From G965250275 sp965250275 (GTDB lineage Bacteria > Pseudomonadota > Alphaproteobacteria > Rhodobacterales > Rhodobacteraceae): a stretch of DNA of 64,000 nucleotides. The stretch spans positions 4,154,001 to 4,218,000 of the forward strand of contig OZ252297.1 in NCBI GenBank assembly GCA_965250275.1, read 5' to 3'. Below the pieces are notes generated by a model that made no database searches, was not told the origin of the DNA, and worked only from the letters and a program-made list of their open reading frames with translations. Positions 1 through 9,255 of this stretch are shown here, in pieces (the first letter of the stretch is position 1; every line of letters begins with the position of its first letter). The position numbers and the translations under genes are program-made.

Positions 1-40
1 CCACGGCTGATGTAGGACTCGCGCCAACAGGAGCGAACCC

Positions 41-748
41 TTGTCTCAGATAATCTTCAAAACCGAAGGCATCACGAAGGTCTACGATACCGGCGAGGTC
101 AAGGTGTACGCCCTCGATGGCGTGGATCTTGCGCTCTACAAGGGTGAACTGACGGTTCTGCTGGGCCCGTCTGGCAGCGGCAAGTCAACGCTTCTGAACA
201 TCTTGGGCGGGCTGGACCACCCGACGGATGGGCGCGTGTGGTTCGATGAGACCGAACTAACCAATCTTTCCGACCGGGGCCTGACCAAGTACAGGCGCGA
301 TCACGTGGGATTCGTGTTTCAGTTCTACAATCTGGTGCCCAGCCTGACCGCCCGCGAAAATGTTCAGCTTGTAACCGATGTGGCGCCCAATCCGATGCCG
401 GCTCATGAGGCGCTGGACCTAGTGGGCCTGGGCAAACGGATGGATCACTTTCCATCCGAGATGTCCGGAGGTGAGCAGCAACGTGTTGCCATTGCGCGTG
501 CTATTGCGAAACGACCGCAGATCCTGCTTTGCGACGAACCGACCGGCGCACTGGACAGCACCACCGGCGTTCAGGTGCTGGAGGTCCTGCAAGACATCAA
601 TGAACGGTTTGGCACCACAACTGTTGTGATCACGCACAACGCGGAGATTCAGCGCATGGCCCACCGGGTCATCTTCTTTCAGGACGGCAAAATCAGCGAA
701 ACGCGTGTGAACGCCGAACGGCTCGCACCTTCCGAGATCGTGTGGTGA
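41..748 (+). CDS. ABC transporter ATP-binding protein (MacB/LolD type)
   Basis: ATPase subunit of an ABC exporter of the MacB/LolD class, which couples ATP hydrolysis to a FtsX-type permease (mechanotransmission) at the inner membrane. The 235-aa protein shows the Walker [10 protein letters not shown] near residue 43, the signature MSGGEQQR, Walker [13 protein letters not shown] and an H-loop ITHN, which is a complete nucleotide-binding domain of usual length. The start is a TTG preceded by AGGAG at about 7 bases, and no better ATG lies upstream in the window. Six bases after its stop the permease gene begins, and an adaptor gene follows, so the three form one operon. The exported substrate cannot be told from sequence. 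Confidence 0.9.
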   Translation: MSQIIFKTEGITKVYDTGEVKVYALDGVDLALYKGELTVLLGPSGSGKSTLLNILGGLDHPTDGRVWFDETELTNLSDRGLTKYRRDHVGFVFQFYNLVPSLTARENVQLVTDVAPNPMPAHEALDLVGLGKRMDHFPSEMSGGEQQRVAIARAIAKRPQILLCDEPTGALDSTTGVQVLEVLQDINERFGTTTVVITHNAEIQRMAHRVIFFQDGKISETRVNAERLAPSEIVW

Positions 749-754
749 CACGAA

Positions 755-3118
755 ATGCAAGCGCTTGATATCAAGCTGTTTCGCGATTTCGAACGCTTGT
801 GGATTCAGGCTGTCGCCATTGCGCTGGTGCTCGCCTGCGGGGTTGCGATCCTTCTGACATCTTTCGGAATGTACAGAGCATTATCCGATACCCGCACGGC
901 GTATTACGAGCGCAATCGCTTTGCAGATGTATTCGCAGAGGCGAAGCGGGCCCCGTTGTCGCTGCTACCGGAAATTGAGCGGATCGCCGGCGTCCTGAGT
1001 GTCGAAGCACGCATTTCGGGAGATGCCATTTTGGATTTGCCCGGCCGGACCCGAACCGCCGTGGGCCGCATCCTCTCTTATCCCGAGGCGACGGACCCGG
1101 TCCTGAATGTGCCCCTGCTGGTGCTGGGCCGGTTCCCGGACCCCACCAAGACGGACGAGGTGGTGGTGAACGCGCCCTTTGCCGACGCCAACGGGTTTGT
1201 GCCCGGCGACGTTTTCAGCGCGAATCTGCGGGGTCAGAAACGCGAATTGACGATCGTTGGTACGGTCCTCTCGCCCGAGTTTGTCTACACGATCGGACCG
1301 GGCGCCCTGATGCCCGATAACGAGGCCTTCGGGATCATCTGGATGTCGGAGCGCGCCGCCGCAGCGGCCTTTGACATGACCGGTGCGTTCAATTCCGTAG
1401 CATTGTCCATCGCCGCCGGAGTTGCGACGGAACCCATCATCGACGCCCTGGACGATTTGTTGGAACCATTCGGTGGCCTTGGCGCCTATGACCGGAGCAT
1501 TCACCAATCTGATGCCTTTCTGGATGCTGAGCTCAGTCAGCTTAGGGGCATGGCGGCCATTCTGCCCCCTATTTTCTTCGGGATTGCCGGTTTCCTCGTC
1601 AGCATGGTGATGGGCCGTATCATTGCGCTGGAACGCAGTGAAATTGGTCTGCTGAAAGCCATCGGATATTCCAACACCGAAATTTGCCTGCACTATTTGA
1701 TGCTGGCCGGGCTGATCGCTGTGGTTGGCATCGTGTTTGGCTGGGCAGCGGGCACAATGCTGGCCCGCTCAACAGCCGAGCAGTACGCCGAGTTCTTCAA
1801 CTTTCCTTACGTCCTCTTTCACGTCTCCTATTGGGTCTATGCCGCCGCTGGCCTCGCCGGATTGGCAACGACCAGCCTCGGTGCCGCGCAGAGCGCCCTG
1901 AAGGCTGCAAGACTTGCGCCAGCAATCGCGATGCAACCGCCAGCACCGCCAAGGTTCAAGCGCACCTTTGTTGACGAAGCCATGAATCGGCTGCGCTTGT
2001 CGCAACCCACGATCATGATCCTGCGCAGCCTAATCCGCTGGCCGTTGCGCAGTTTTTTGACGTCGCTTGGACTGGCTCTGGCTGTGGCGTCGGTGATCGC
2101 CTCGATCTTCATCAATGACGCATTGGATGAAATCGTCGATCTGGCGTTCTATCAAACCAATCGGCAGGACGCGATGCTGCTTTTCACCGAAGACCTGCCG
2201 GAAGCCACGCTGGAAGAAGTGCGGGGGCTTCCTGGCGTCCTGCAGATCGAGGGCCAGCAGTTCCACTCGGCCATTCTGCGCAACGGTTACCGATCAAAAC
2301 GCATCTCGATTGAAGCCCGCCGCCCCGGCACTGACCTCAGCCGGGTCATGGATGCCGAAGGGCACCCCGTCGCCGCACCGCCCGGCGGCATCCTGCTGTC
2401 CGAGCGTTTGGGCGCGCAACTGGCTGTTCAGAGTGGTGACATCATCGAGGTGGAGTTCCTCACCGGGCGTCGCGAGACCCATCGGCTGACAGTCACCGGA
2501 CTGATCGAACAGCATTTCGGGCTTGGGGCCTATATCGACCTTGAATTCCTGAACGCGCTGTTCCGGCAAACACCGCTGCTGTCTGCCGCAAACATCACAT
2601 TGGACGATGACCGCATCGATGATCTGCACCGCGAGATCAAGGAAATCCCGAACCTGGCCGGCATTGTTGAAATGAACGAGAACCGGAAATCATTTCAGGA
2701 CACCATCGAGCAGAACATCGTGGTGATGAACACGATCTACATCGCGATCGCGGTGCTCATCACCGTGGGTGTGAGCTATAATGCGGCTCGCATCCAACTC
2801 TCCGAACGGGCCCGGGAACTGGCGAGTTTGCGGATCCTCGGGTTCAACCGCGGTGAAGTGTCTTACATTCTGATCGGTGAAATGATGCTGATTGCGGTGA
2901 TCGCTCAGCCGATCGGATGGATGATTGGTTCGTGGATCGCGCGGGCCATGACCAATGCGTTCACAAGCGATCTGTATGCAGTTCCATTGGTCCTGAAACC
3001 GGCAACATTCGCAACAGGAAGTCTTGTCGTTCTCATCGCTGCATTTGCGTCAGTCATGATCGTGCGGAGGCGTCTGGACCGGTTGAACCTTGTTGCAGTC
3101 ATGAAGACGAGGGAATGA
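755..3118 (+). CDS. ABC transporter permease with two FtsX domains
   Basis: Integral membrane partner of the upstream ATPase. The 787-aa protein has the duplicated FtsX plan. An N-terminal membrane segment (about residues 15-37) is followed by a periplasmic domain and a first group of three membrane helices (about residues 265-385). A second membrane segment near 430, a second periplasmic domain and a C-terminal three-helix FtsX unit (about 655-780) follow. The motif ERSEIGLLKAIGYSN in the first half and ERARELASLRILGFNRGE in the second are the typical cytoplasmic coupling segments after the first helix of each FtsX core. Double-FtsX permeases of this length often work with an HlyD-like adaptor, and one is encoded immediately downstream (4-base gap). 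Confidence 0.87.
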   Translation: MQALDIKLFRDFERLWIQAVAIALVLACGVAILLTSFGMYRALSDTRTAYYERNRFADVFAEAKRAPLSLLPEIERIAGVLSVEARISGDAILDLPGRTRTAVGRILSYPEATDPVLNVPLLVLGRFPDPTKTDEVVVNAPFADANGFVPGDVFSANLRGQKRELTIVGTVLSPEFVYTIGPGALMPDNEAFGIIWMSERAAAAAFDMTGAFNSVALSIAAGVATEPIIDALDDLLEPFGGLGAYDRSIHQSDAFLDAELSQLRGMAAILPPIFFGIAGFLVSMVMGRIIALERSEIGLLKAIGYSNTEICLHYLMLAGLIAVVGIVFGWAAGTMLARSTAEQYAEFFNFPYVLFHVSYWVYAAAGLAGLATTSLGAAQSALKAARLAPAIAMQPPAPPRFKRTFVDEAMNRLRLSQPTIMILRSLIRWPLRSFLTSLGLALAVASVIASIFINDALDEIVDLAFYQTNRQDAMLLFTEDLPEATLEEVRGLPGVLQIEGQQFHSAILRNGYRSKRISIEARRPGTDLSRVMDAEGHPVAAPPGGILLSERLGAQLAVQSGDIIEVEFLTGRRETHRLTVTGLIEQHFGLGAYIDLEFLNALFRQTPLLSAANITLDDDRIDDLHREIKEIPNLAGIVEMNENRKSFQDTIEQNIVVMNTIYIAIAVLITVGVSYNAARIQLSERARELASLRILGFNRGEVSYILIGEMMLIAVIAQPIGWMIGSWIARAMTNAFTSDLYAVPLVLKPATFATGSLVVLIAAFASVMIVRRRLDRLNLVAVMKTRE

Positions 3119-3122
3119 AACC

Positions 3123-4334
3123 ATGCCTTACTCACCCCGCACCTTGACGCTGATCGGGTTGGGCGTCGCCGTGATATCCGGGCTCGCCTACGTGACGTTC
3201 AGAGAGGAACCAGTTGCGGTCGATCTCGCCGAGGTCACCAATGCAGAGCTCGAAATCACCATCAACGCCGATGGCCAGACACAGGTTCGCGACCTTTATG
3301 AAGTGGCGTCACCCATCATCGGCACCGCGCTCCGCTCTCCCGTGGAAGCTGGTGACCCGGTGACGGCCGGTGAAACCGTCGTAGCCATCGTGCAAAGATC
3401 GTCTTCCGGCCTTCTTGATGCCAGAACACGCCTTCAGGTGGAGGCTGAACTGCAGGAAGCGGAAGCCGCAAGGCAGGTCGCAGAGGCAGACCTGAGGCAA
3501 GCCGAAGAAACCGTGGTGTTCGCGCAGTCCCAGCACGATCGCACAAAGTCGCTTGTGGGCCGGGGCGTGGCGTCCATCACCCGGCTTGAGGACGACACCC
3601 AGCGTCTGGCCGTGGCCGAAGCCTCGGTCGAGGCAGCGCGCGCGCGCATCGAAATGGCCATCGGTACAATTGAGCGGGTCCGGGCGACCCTCCTGGACCC
3701 GATCCAGACCGATGTTGCACCGATCAGCTGTTGCATCGAATTGAAATCACCCGCCGATGGCGTTGTCCTGTCCGTGGCCGCAATCAGTCAACGTCCCGTT
3801 CTGAGCGGAGCACCGCTGGTCAATATCGGGGATCCCAACGATCTCGAACTGGTGGCCGATATCCTGTCTAACGATGCCGTGCGGCTTCAGCCCGGCGCAT
3901 TGGCTTATGTCGAACGATGGGGCGGGCCTGACCCCTTGGTGGCAAAGCTGGATCGGATCGACCCAACCGCGCGCACCAAAATCTCAGCCCTCGGCATCGA
4001 GGAGCAGCGGGTGGACGCCTATTTCACGCTGGTGACACCGCACGATCAACGCCCCAGCCTTGGCGATGGATTTGCTGTGTTCCTGCGGATCGTGGAATGG
4101 CGCGGCGAAGACGTCCTGCAGGTGCCGCTGAGCGCCGTGTTCCGGGACGGCGCCGGCTGGGGTGTCTTTGTGATGACTGACGGGCGCGCGGAACAGCGCT
4201 CGGTCTCGCTGGGCCGCCGCAACAGCCAGGTCACCGAAGTAAGCTCCGGCCTGCAGCCCGGGGAACGCGTCGTGACGCACCCCAGCGACGCGATATCGGA
4301 CGGCATCAAACTGTTTGAAAGGTCACAACCATGA
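3123..4334 (+). CDS. HlyD/MacA-like periplasmic adaptor subunit
   Basis: Membrane-fusion protein that would bridge the FtsX-type permease to an outer-membrane channel. The 403-aa protein has an N-terminal membrane anchor (about residues 8-26) and then a biotinyl-lipoyl-like half motif (EVASPIIGTALRSPVEAGDPV). An alpha-helical hairpin rich in Ala/Glu follows (about 95-190). A second lipoyl half (IELKSPADGVVLSV), a beta-barrel region and a C-terminal membrane-proximal domain ending LQPGERVVTHPSDAISDGIKL complete it. The order is that of MacA/HlyD adaptors. Its last four bases overlap the start of the PHA synthase gene, so translation of the two is probably coupled. No TolC-like gene is in view. 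Confidence 0.88.
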   Translation: MPYSPRTLTLIGLGVAVISGLAYVTFREEPVAVDLAEVTNAELEITINADGQTQVRDLYEVASPIIGTALRSPVEAGDPVTAGETVVAIVQRSSSGLLDARTRLQVEAELQEAEAARQVAEADLRQAEETVVFAQSQHDRTKSLVGRGVASITRLEDDTQRLAVAEASVEAARARIEMAIGTIERVRATLLDPIQTDVAPISCCIELKSPADGVVLSVAAISQRPVLSGAPLVNIGDPNDLELVADILSNDAVRLQPGALAYVERWGGPDPLVAKLDRIDPTARTKISALGIEEQRVDAYFTLVTPHDQRPSLGDGFAVFLRIVEWRGEDVLQVPLSAVFRDGAGWGVFVMTDGRAEQRSVSLGRRNSQVTEVSSGLQPGERVVTHPSDAISDGIKLFERSQP

Positions 4335-5983
4335 GCGCTCGGGACGCGTCACCGCACCGCCTGGATCCGGCGTGGCACGCCACAATTGGCCAATTCACCG
4401 GAGGTCTCTCTCCGGCTGCGCTTGCCACCGCCTATGTCGACTGGGCCATGCACCTGATCGGATCGCCGGACAAGCAAGCCGATCTGATGAAGGCGCTGCT
4501 GCAGGTCCCGGACACAACTGACCCAAGCTCGGACGCGAGATTCGCGCACCCGGCCTGGTCGGTCTTTCCTTACAGTGTGCTCGCGCAAAACTTCCTTGCC
4601 CTTCAGAACTGGTGGGACATGGCGACAACCGGCTTGTCCGGGGTTGATCCCAAACACGAGCAGATCGTCAATTTCTCGGCACGGCAATGGCTCGACATGT
4701 GGTCGCCAACCAACTTCGCCCCAACCAACCCCCAGGTTCTGGAGCGAACACGCGAGGAAATGGGGCAAAACCTGATCCGAGGCACGCGCTACTGGATTGA
4801 AGACTTTAACCGGCTGATCACGGATCGCCCGCGCCGGCAAAGCGTGCACAAGGTGGGCGCGGACCTTGCGACCACCCCCGGTGACGTGGTGTTTCGCAAT
4901 GACCTGATCGAACTGATCCGCTATCGGCCGACCACCAAGACGATCCGACCGGAGCCGATGCTGATCGTCCCGGCCTGGATCATGAAATACTACATCCTTG
5001 ACCTGACTGAACAACGCTCGATGATTGCCTATCTGCGCGATCAGGGCTTCGAGGTGTTCGCCATTTCATGGAAAAACCCTGACGACCAGGACGCCGATCT
5101 TTCCATGCAGGATTATGTCGATCTGGGGATCCGCGCAGCTGTCAGAAGAATTCACGAGATGGGTGCGCCACATATGCATGCGGCCGGCTATTGCCTGGGC
5201 GGAACGCTGTTGTCGATGACGGCCGCCGCTATGGCGCGTGATGGGGACGAGAGCTTTGCCACGATCAGCCTGCTCGCGTCTCAGGTCGATTTCTCCGAGC
5301 CCGGAGAGCTAAGCCTGTTCATCAATGAAAGCCAGGTTGCCTTTCTCGAGGATATGATGTCCAGCGTGGGTTATCTGAAAGCCGACCAGATGGCCGGCGC
5401 GTTCCAGCTGCTGAGGTCCAATGACCTGATCTGGAGCCGTGTGGTGCGCCACTATCTTTTGGGCGAGCACACAGCCGACAACCCGTTGCTTTCCTGGAAC
5501 GCAGACGCAACGCGCATGCCATCCAAGATGCATTCGGAATACCTGCGGGACTTGTTCCTGCATAACGATCTGTCCGAGGGGCAATACCAGTTGGATGGTG
5601 CGCCGGTGGTTCTGTCAGACATCAAGTGCCCGGTCTATTGTGTTGCCACCGAGACTGATCACGTCTCTCCCTGGCAGTCGGTTTTTCGCATGCACACGCT
5701 CCTGGACGGGGACCTCATGTTTGTCCTGACGAATGGAGGCCACAACGGTGGCATCCTTTCCGAACCCGGCCACAAGGGGCGCCATTTCCGTTATCGGCTG
5801 AAAACACAGGACGATCCGGTGATCACCGCACAGGACTGGTTTGACGGCACAACTCCTGCGGAGGGATCGTGGTGGGAACACTGGTCCGGCTGGCTGAAAG
5901 GCAAAAGCGGCGCGCGTGGAGCGCCCCGCCTCTCGACTGTCGATGCCTTGGACTCAGCGCCCGGGCAGTACGTTTTCGGGTAG
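4331..5983 (+). CDS. phaC: class I poly(3-hydroxyalkanoate) synthase
   Basis: Polymerises (R)-3-hydroxyacyl-CoA into storage polyester at the surface of PHA granules. The 550-aa protein has the N-terminal PhaC domain and an alpha/beta-hydrolase core. The lipase-like box G-Y-C-L-G-G has its nucleophile at Cys288. Asp443 (ETDHVSPW) and His471 (NGGHNGGI) complete the triad. PAWIMKYYILDL and the C-terminal WWEHWSGWL are typical of class I enzymes, though 550 aa is shorter than the usual 580-600. The ATG overlaps the adaptor stop by 4 bases, an unusual coupling of an exporter operon with PHA synthesis. A phasin gene lies convergently downstream, which supports the assignment. Confidence 0.93.
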   Translation: MSARDASPHRLDPAWHATIGQFTGGLSPAALATAYVDWAMHLIGSPDKQADLMKALLQVPDTTDPSSDARFAHPAWSVFPYSVLAQNFLALQNWWDMATTGLSGVDPKHEQIVNFSARQWLDMWSPTNFAPTNPQVLERTREEMGQNLIRGTRYWIEDFNRLITDRPRRQSVHKVGADLATTPGDVVFRNDLIELIRYRPTTKTIRPEPMLIVPAWIMKYYILDLTEQRSMIAYLRDQGFEVFAISWKNPDDQDADLSMQDYVDLGIRAAVRRIHEMGAPHMHAAGYCLGGTLLSMTAAAMARDGDESFATISLLASQVDFSEPGELSLFINESQVAFLEDMMSSVGYLKADQMAGAFQLLRSNDLIWSRVVRHYLLGEHTADNPLLSWNADATRMPSKMHSEYLRDLFLHNDLSEGQYQLDGAPVVLSDIKCPVYCVATETDHVSPWQSVFRMHTLLDGDLMFVLTNGGHNGGILSEPGHKGRHFRYRLKTQDDPVITAQDWFDGTTPAEGSWWEHWSGWLKGKSGARGAPRLSTVDALDSAPGQYVFG

Positions 5984-5991
5984 TCTACCCG
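5977..5991. terminator. short hairpin between convergent phaC and phasin genes
   Basis: CGGGTA-GTC-TACCCG is a perfect 6-bp stem with a 3-base loop that overlaps both stop codons of the convergent genes. There is no clear T-tract, so it is at best a weak bidirectional terminator. Confidence 0.35.
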
Positions 5992-6332
5992 TCGTCACCG
6001 CCGGGTTTCGGCGCAAAGGTCTTTGTGCCCAGATCGACCAGTTTGCCGAATTCAGTCTGGTACTGGTCAATGGCCTTCTGGATGAACTGCGATTGGATAT
6101 GCTGGAGTTCCGTAGCATTTTTGCAGTGCATGATTTGGTGTTGGGTTTTGACGTCTTCTCTGATCCGTTCTGCAACGAAACTGGCGACCTCCGCCCCCAT
6201 CTCTCCCATCGTCTCCATCCAAGCTGCACTCAGACCTGCCATGTTGCCAAGTCCGGCCTCCTGAAGCTGCGCAAACGCATTGATCGTCGATTCACCCATG
6301 GACGAAGTCTGGGGTTCATTCTTGTTGGACAT
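5985..6332 (-). CDS. phasin family protein
   Basis: Small amphipathic granule-coating protein of 115 aa, read against phaC. It is almost wholly helical, with Ala/Glu/Gln-rich stretches (AAWMETMGEMGAEVASFVAE and IQSQFIQKAIDQYQTEFGKL) of the phasin_2 type that coat PHA granules and control their size and number. GGAGGACC lies about 6 bases before the ATG. Adjacency to phaC supports the call, as the sequence motif itself is weakly conserved across phasins. Confidence 0.8.
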   Translation of the reverse strand: MSNKNEPQTSSMGESTINAFAQLQEAGLGNMAGLSAAWMETMGEMGAEVASFVAERIREDVKTQHQIMHCKNATELQHIQSQFIQKAIDQYQTEFGKLVDLGTKTFAPKPGGDDG

Positions 6333-6462
6333 GTCTGGTCCTCCGACTCGTAGCTTGCCCTCACAGAGTAAGAAAAATTGATCAAATCACTTTGATCTCG
6401 CTCAACTCGCCTAGGGTCCGGAGTTGGCTATCAGACGTTCAAAACACAGCCGGAGATTCGTC

Positions 6463-9087
6463 GTGTCCGATATCGAAAGAGTGGTGGGCCTGACTGGCGA
6501 GCAAGTTGAAGCGGCACGGCAAAAGAGCGGCTGGAACGAACTGCCCACCTTCGAGAGAGACGGCCCGCTCAAGGTGTTTCTTCGGCAGTTTTCGAGTTTT
6601 CTCGTTCTTATCCTGATCATCGCAGCGGGCGTTGCTCTGCTGTTGGGAGAGATGGTGGACGCCGCAACCATCGGTCTGGTGGTGGTTCTGAACGCGGTTC
6701 TGGGTTTCGTGCAGGAATGGAAGGCGGAAACCGCCCTTTCGTCGTTGCGCGACATGCTGTCCCCCAAGGCCTTGGTGCTGCGCGATGGGCAGGAGCAGCA
6801 GATCGACGCGCGCGAGATTGTACCGGGAGATGTTCTGGTCCTCGCTGCGGGCACAAAAGTCAGTGCAGATGCCGATCTGATCCGATCCACCGAATTGAAA
6901 GTCGATGAGAGTGTTCTGACCGGTGAATCGCTGCCTGTTCCAAAACAGGCATGCACCGACTCCGGGCGGATCTATGCCGGGACTTCGGTCACGGCGGGGC
7001 GCGCCGAAGCCCGCGTGACCGACATTGGCGCCGACACGGAGTTCGGCAAAATCGCCCAGCTGACAGGCACCGTCGGAACCAAAACCACCAATTTGCAGAA
7101 AAAGCTGGGGCAGCTGGCCCGCCAGCTTGGGCTTGCTGCTTTGATCGTTGCCGCGGCCGTCACAGGGCTGGGACTGGCTCTGGGCCGGGACGTTGTGGAA
7201 ATGGTCATGACGGGCCTGTCGCTGTCTGTGGCGATGGTCCCGGAAGGTTTGCCCGCCGTTGTGACGATCACACTGGCGCTGGGTGCAACAGCAATGGTGC
7301 GCCAGAACGCGCTGGCGCGGCGCCTGCAAGCGGTCGAGACGCTGGGCGCTGCTTCGGTCATCTGCACGGACAAAACTGGCACCCTGACCGAAAACAAAAT
7401 GACCGCCACGACGATCTGGACCCGCGACCGGACTTACAGCGTCACGGGCACAGGGTATGACCCGGAAGGGCATATTGCATTCGACGGCGACCGGCTACGC
7501 GCGGAGGACGACCCGGTTCTGGCCGCGCTGCTGAAGGTCGGACTGTACTGCAGTCATGCGCAGCTGACCCAGGACGGACCCGACTGGACCATGATTGGCG
7601 CACCGACCGAAGGGGCACTCGTTACGCTGGCCTATAAGGGGTGGTGCGCCCTGTCCGAAGAGCGCGGGCTGCTCATGGAGCTGCCATTCAGCAGCGCCCG
7701 CAAACGTATGAGCGTTCTGTACCAGTCCAACGGCGACAGGTCGGTTCTGACCAAGGGCGCGCCTGAGAAGATCCTGTCCCTTTGCACCCAAGTCTTGACC
7801 CAGACGGGGCCGCGGGACCTGACACCGACCGATGTCGCAGATATCACATCTGCATACACCGAGATGGCGGCGCAGGGGCTGCGCGTGATCGCGCTTGCGC
7901 ATCGTCCCACCGCCTCCGACGTGATTGTCGAGGAGGACCTGACATTCCTGGGGCTTGTCGGGTTGATCGACCCGCCGCGATCCGAGGTGCGGGATGCAAT
8001 CGCTTCAGCCAAAGCTGCGGGCATCCGGGTGGTCATGATCACCGGTGACAGTCCGATCACTGCGCGCGCGATCGCGGATCAGTTGGCATTGCCGGTATCC
8101 AAACCGCTGACAGGCTCAGAGCTGGACGCGATGGATGATCAGGACCTGCTGGAGGTTCTGCGAGAAGACGTGCTCTTTGCGCGCACAAAGCCGGACCAGA
8201 AAATGCGGATCGTTTCCGCACTGCAATCGCAAGACCAGATCGTGGCGATGACCGGCGACGGTGTGAACGACGCCCCTGCCCTCAAGCAGGCGAATATTGG
8301 TGTGTCTATGGGCATACGCGGGACCGATGTGGCGCGGGACGCCTCAGATCTTGTGTTGCTGGACGACAACTTTGCCACGATCGTCCGCGCAATCGGCGAA
8401 GGGCGTCGTCAGTTCGCCAACGTCCAGAAGTTCGTGCGTTACCTGCTGTCGTCAAACGCAGGCGAAGTGGTCGCACTGGTGGTGAGCATCGCGCTTGGCG
8501 GGCCGCTGGTTTTTCTGGCCACCCAGATCCTTTGGATGAACCTGGTCACAGATGGTGTGACAGCGGTCGCACTGGGCCTTGAAAAGGCTGAGCCCGACCA
8601 GATGAAACAGCCCCCGCGCCGCAAGGACACCCCGATCCTTGGCCGCCAAGGTCTGCTTACAATTCTCCTGCTGGGGCTTTACACCGGCCTGAGCAGCCTG
8701 TGGATCTTCTTCCACTTCCTGGATCAGAGCGTCGAACTGGCGCGCACTGCGGCCTTCACGGCGATGGTTGTGTTCGAGAAGCTCAGCGTGTTCGCTTTTC
8801 GATCGTTGCGGTTGCCGTGCTGGCGGATTGGCTGGCTGAGCAATCCCTTCCTGTTGCTGGCTCTTGCCGTCACGCTGGGCGCGCAAATGCTTGCGGTCTA
8901 CTGGCCCCCGCTCCAGGTGCTTTTGCACACCACCGCGATTGGCCTTGCCGAATGGCAACTGATCCTTTTGTTTGCCCTGCCAATTGTTGTGGTGCCGGAA
9001 GTGATCAAATCGGTTTTTTCGGCCAAACGGTCGCGTCCAAATCAAGGGAGCGAGACCTTCCAAACATTGGGCGAACCAAACACTTGA
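6463..9087 (+). CDS. P2A-type (Ca2+-like) cation-transporting ATPase
   Basis: Inner-membrane ATP-driven cation pump of about 874 aa. The N-terminal cation-ATPase domain is followed by an actuator domain with LTGES, the phosphorylation site DKTGTLTEN (Asp303) and the hinge TGDGVNDAP (597-603). About ten membrane segments are expected. Ion-site residues match the SERCA/PMR1 plan: PEGLP in M4, SSNAGE in M5 and NLVTDG in M6. That argues for Ca2+ (or Mn2+) rather than a P1B heavy-metal ATPase. I chose GTG 6463, preceded by GGAG at 7 bases and beginning SDIERVVGLTGEQ; a TTG 39 bases upstream would add 13 poorly conserved residues. Monocistronic as seen. Confidence 0.9.
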   Translation: MSDIERVVGLTGEQVEAARQKSGWNELPTFERDGPLKVFLRQFSSFLVLILIIAAGVALLLGEMVDAATIGLVVVLNAVLGFVQEWKAETALSSLRDMLSPKALVLRDGQEQQIDAREIVPGDVLVLAAGTKVSADADLIRSTELKVDESVLTGESLPVPKQACTDSGRIYAGTSVTAGRAEARVTDIGADTEFGKIAQLTGTVGTKTTNLQKKLGQLARQLGLAALIVAAAVTGLGLALGRDVVEMVMTGLSLSVAMVPEGLPAVVTITLALGATAMVRQNALARRLQAVETLGAASVICTDKTGTLTENKMTATTIWTRDRTYSVTGTGYDPEGHIAFDGDRLRAEDDPVLAALLKVGLYCSHAQLTQDGPDWTMIGAPTEGALVTLAYKGWCALSEERGLLMELPFSSARKRMSVLYQSNGDRSVLTKGAPEKILSLCTQVLTQTGPRDLTPTDVADITSAYTEMAAQGLRVIALAHRPTASDVIVEEDLTFLGLVGLIDPPRSEVRDAIASAKAAGIRVVMITGDSPITARAIADQLALPVSKPLTGSELDAMDDQDLLEVLREDVLFARTKPDQKMRIVSALQSQDQIVAMTGDGVNDAPALKQANIGVSMGIRGTDVARDASDLVLLDDNFATIVRAIGEGRRQFANVQKFVRYLLSSNAGEVVALVVSIALGGPLVFLATQILWMNLVTDGVTAVALGLEKAEPDQMKQPPRRKDTPILGRQGLLTILLLGLYTGLSSLWIFFHFLDQSVELARTAAFTAMVVFEKLSVFAFRSLRLPCWRIGWLSNPFLLLALAVTLGAQMLAVYWPPLQVLLHTTAIGLAEWQLILLFALPIVVVPEVIKSVFSAKRSRPNQGSETFQTLGEPNT

Positions 9088-9102
9088 TCGCCGGTTGAAC
9101 TC

Positions 9103-9119
9103 CATTCCCTCCGGGAATG
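9103..9119 (+). terminator. short hairpin after P-type ATPase gene
   Basis: CATTCCC-TCC-GGGAATG is a perfect 7-bp stem 15 bases after the ATPase stop, followed by an A/T-rich stretch but no run of T. It is a plausible but weak terminator. The remaining sequence up to the next gene at 9256 shows nothing else recognised. Confidence 0.4.
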
Positions 9120-9255
9120 TACAATTGTGCCTGCGCGGTTACTTGCTGCATAGTCCGCCCAATGACAGATCGGCGTGCGAAGGAAGGGCGAGGTAACTCA
9201 ATGACGGCGAATGAGATTCCGTCCAGCCAAAGGGCGAAGACCGGAAGGATAGATC

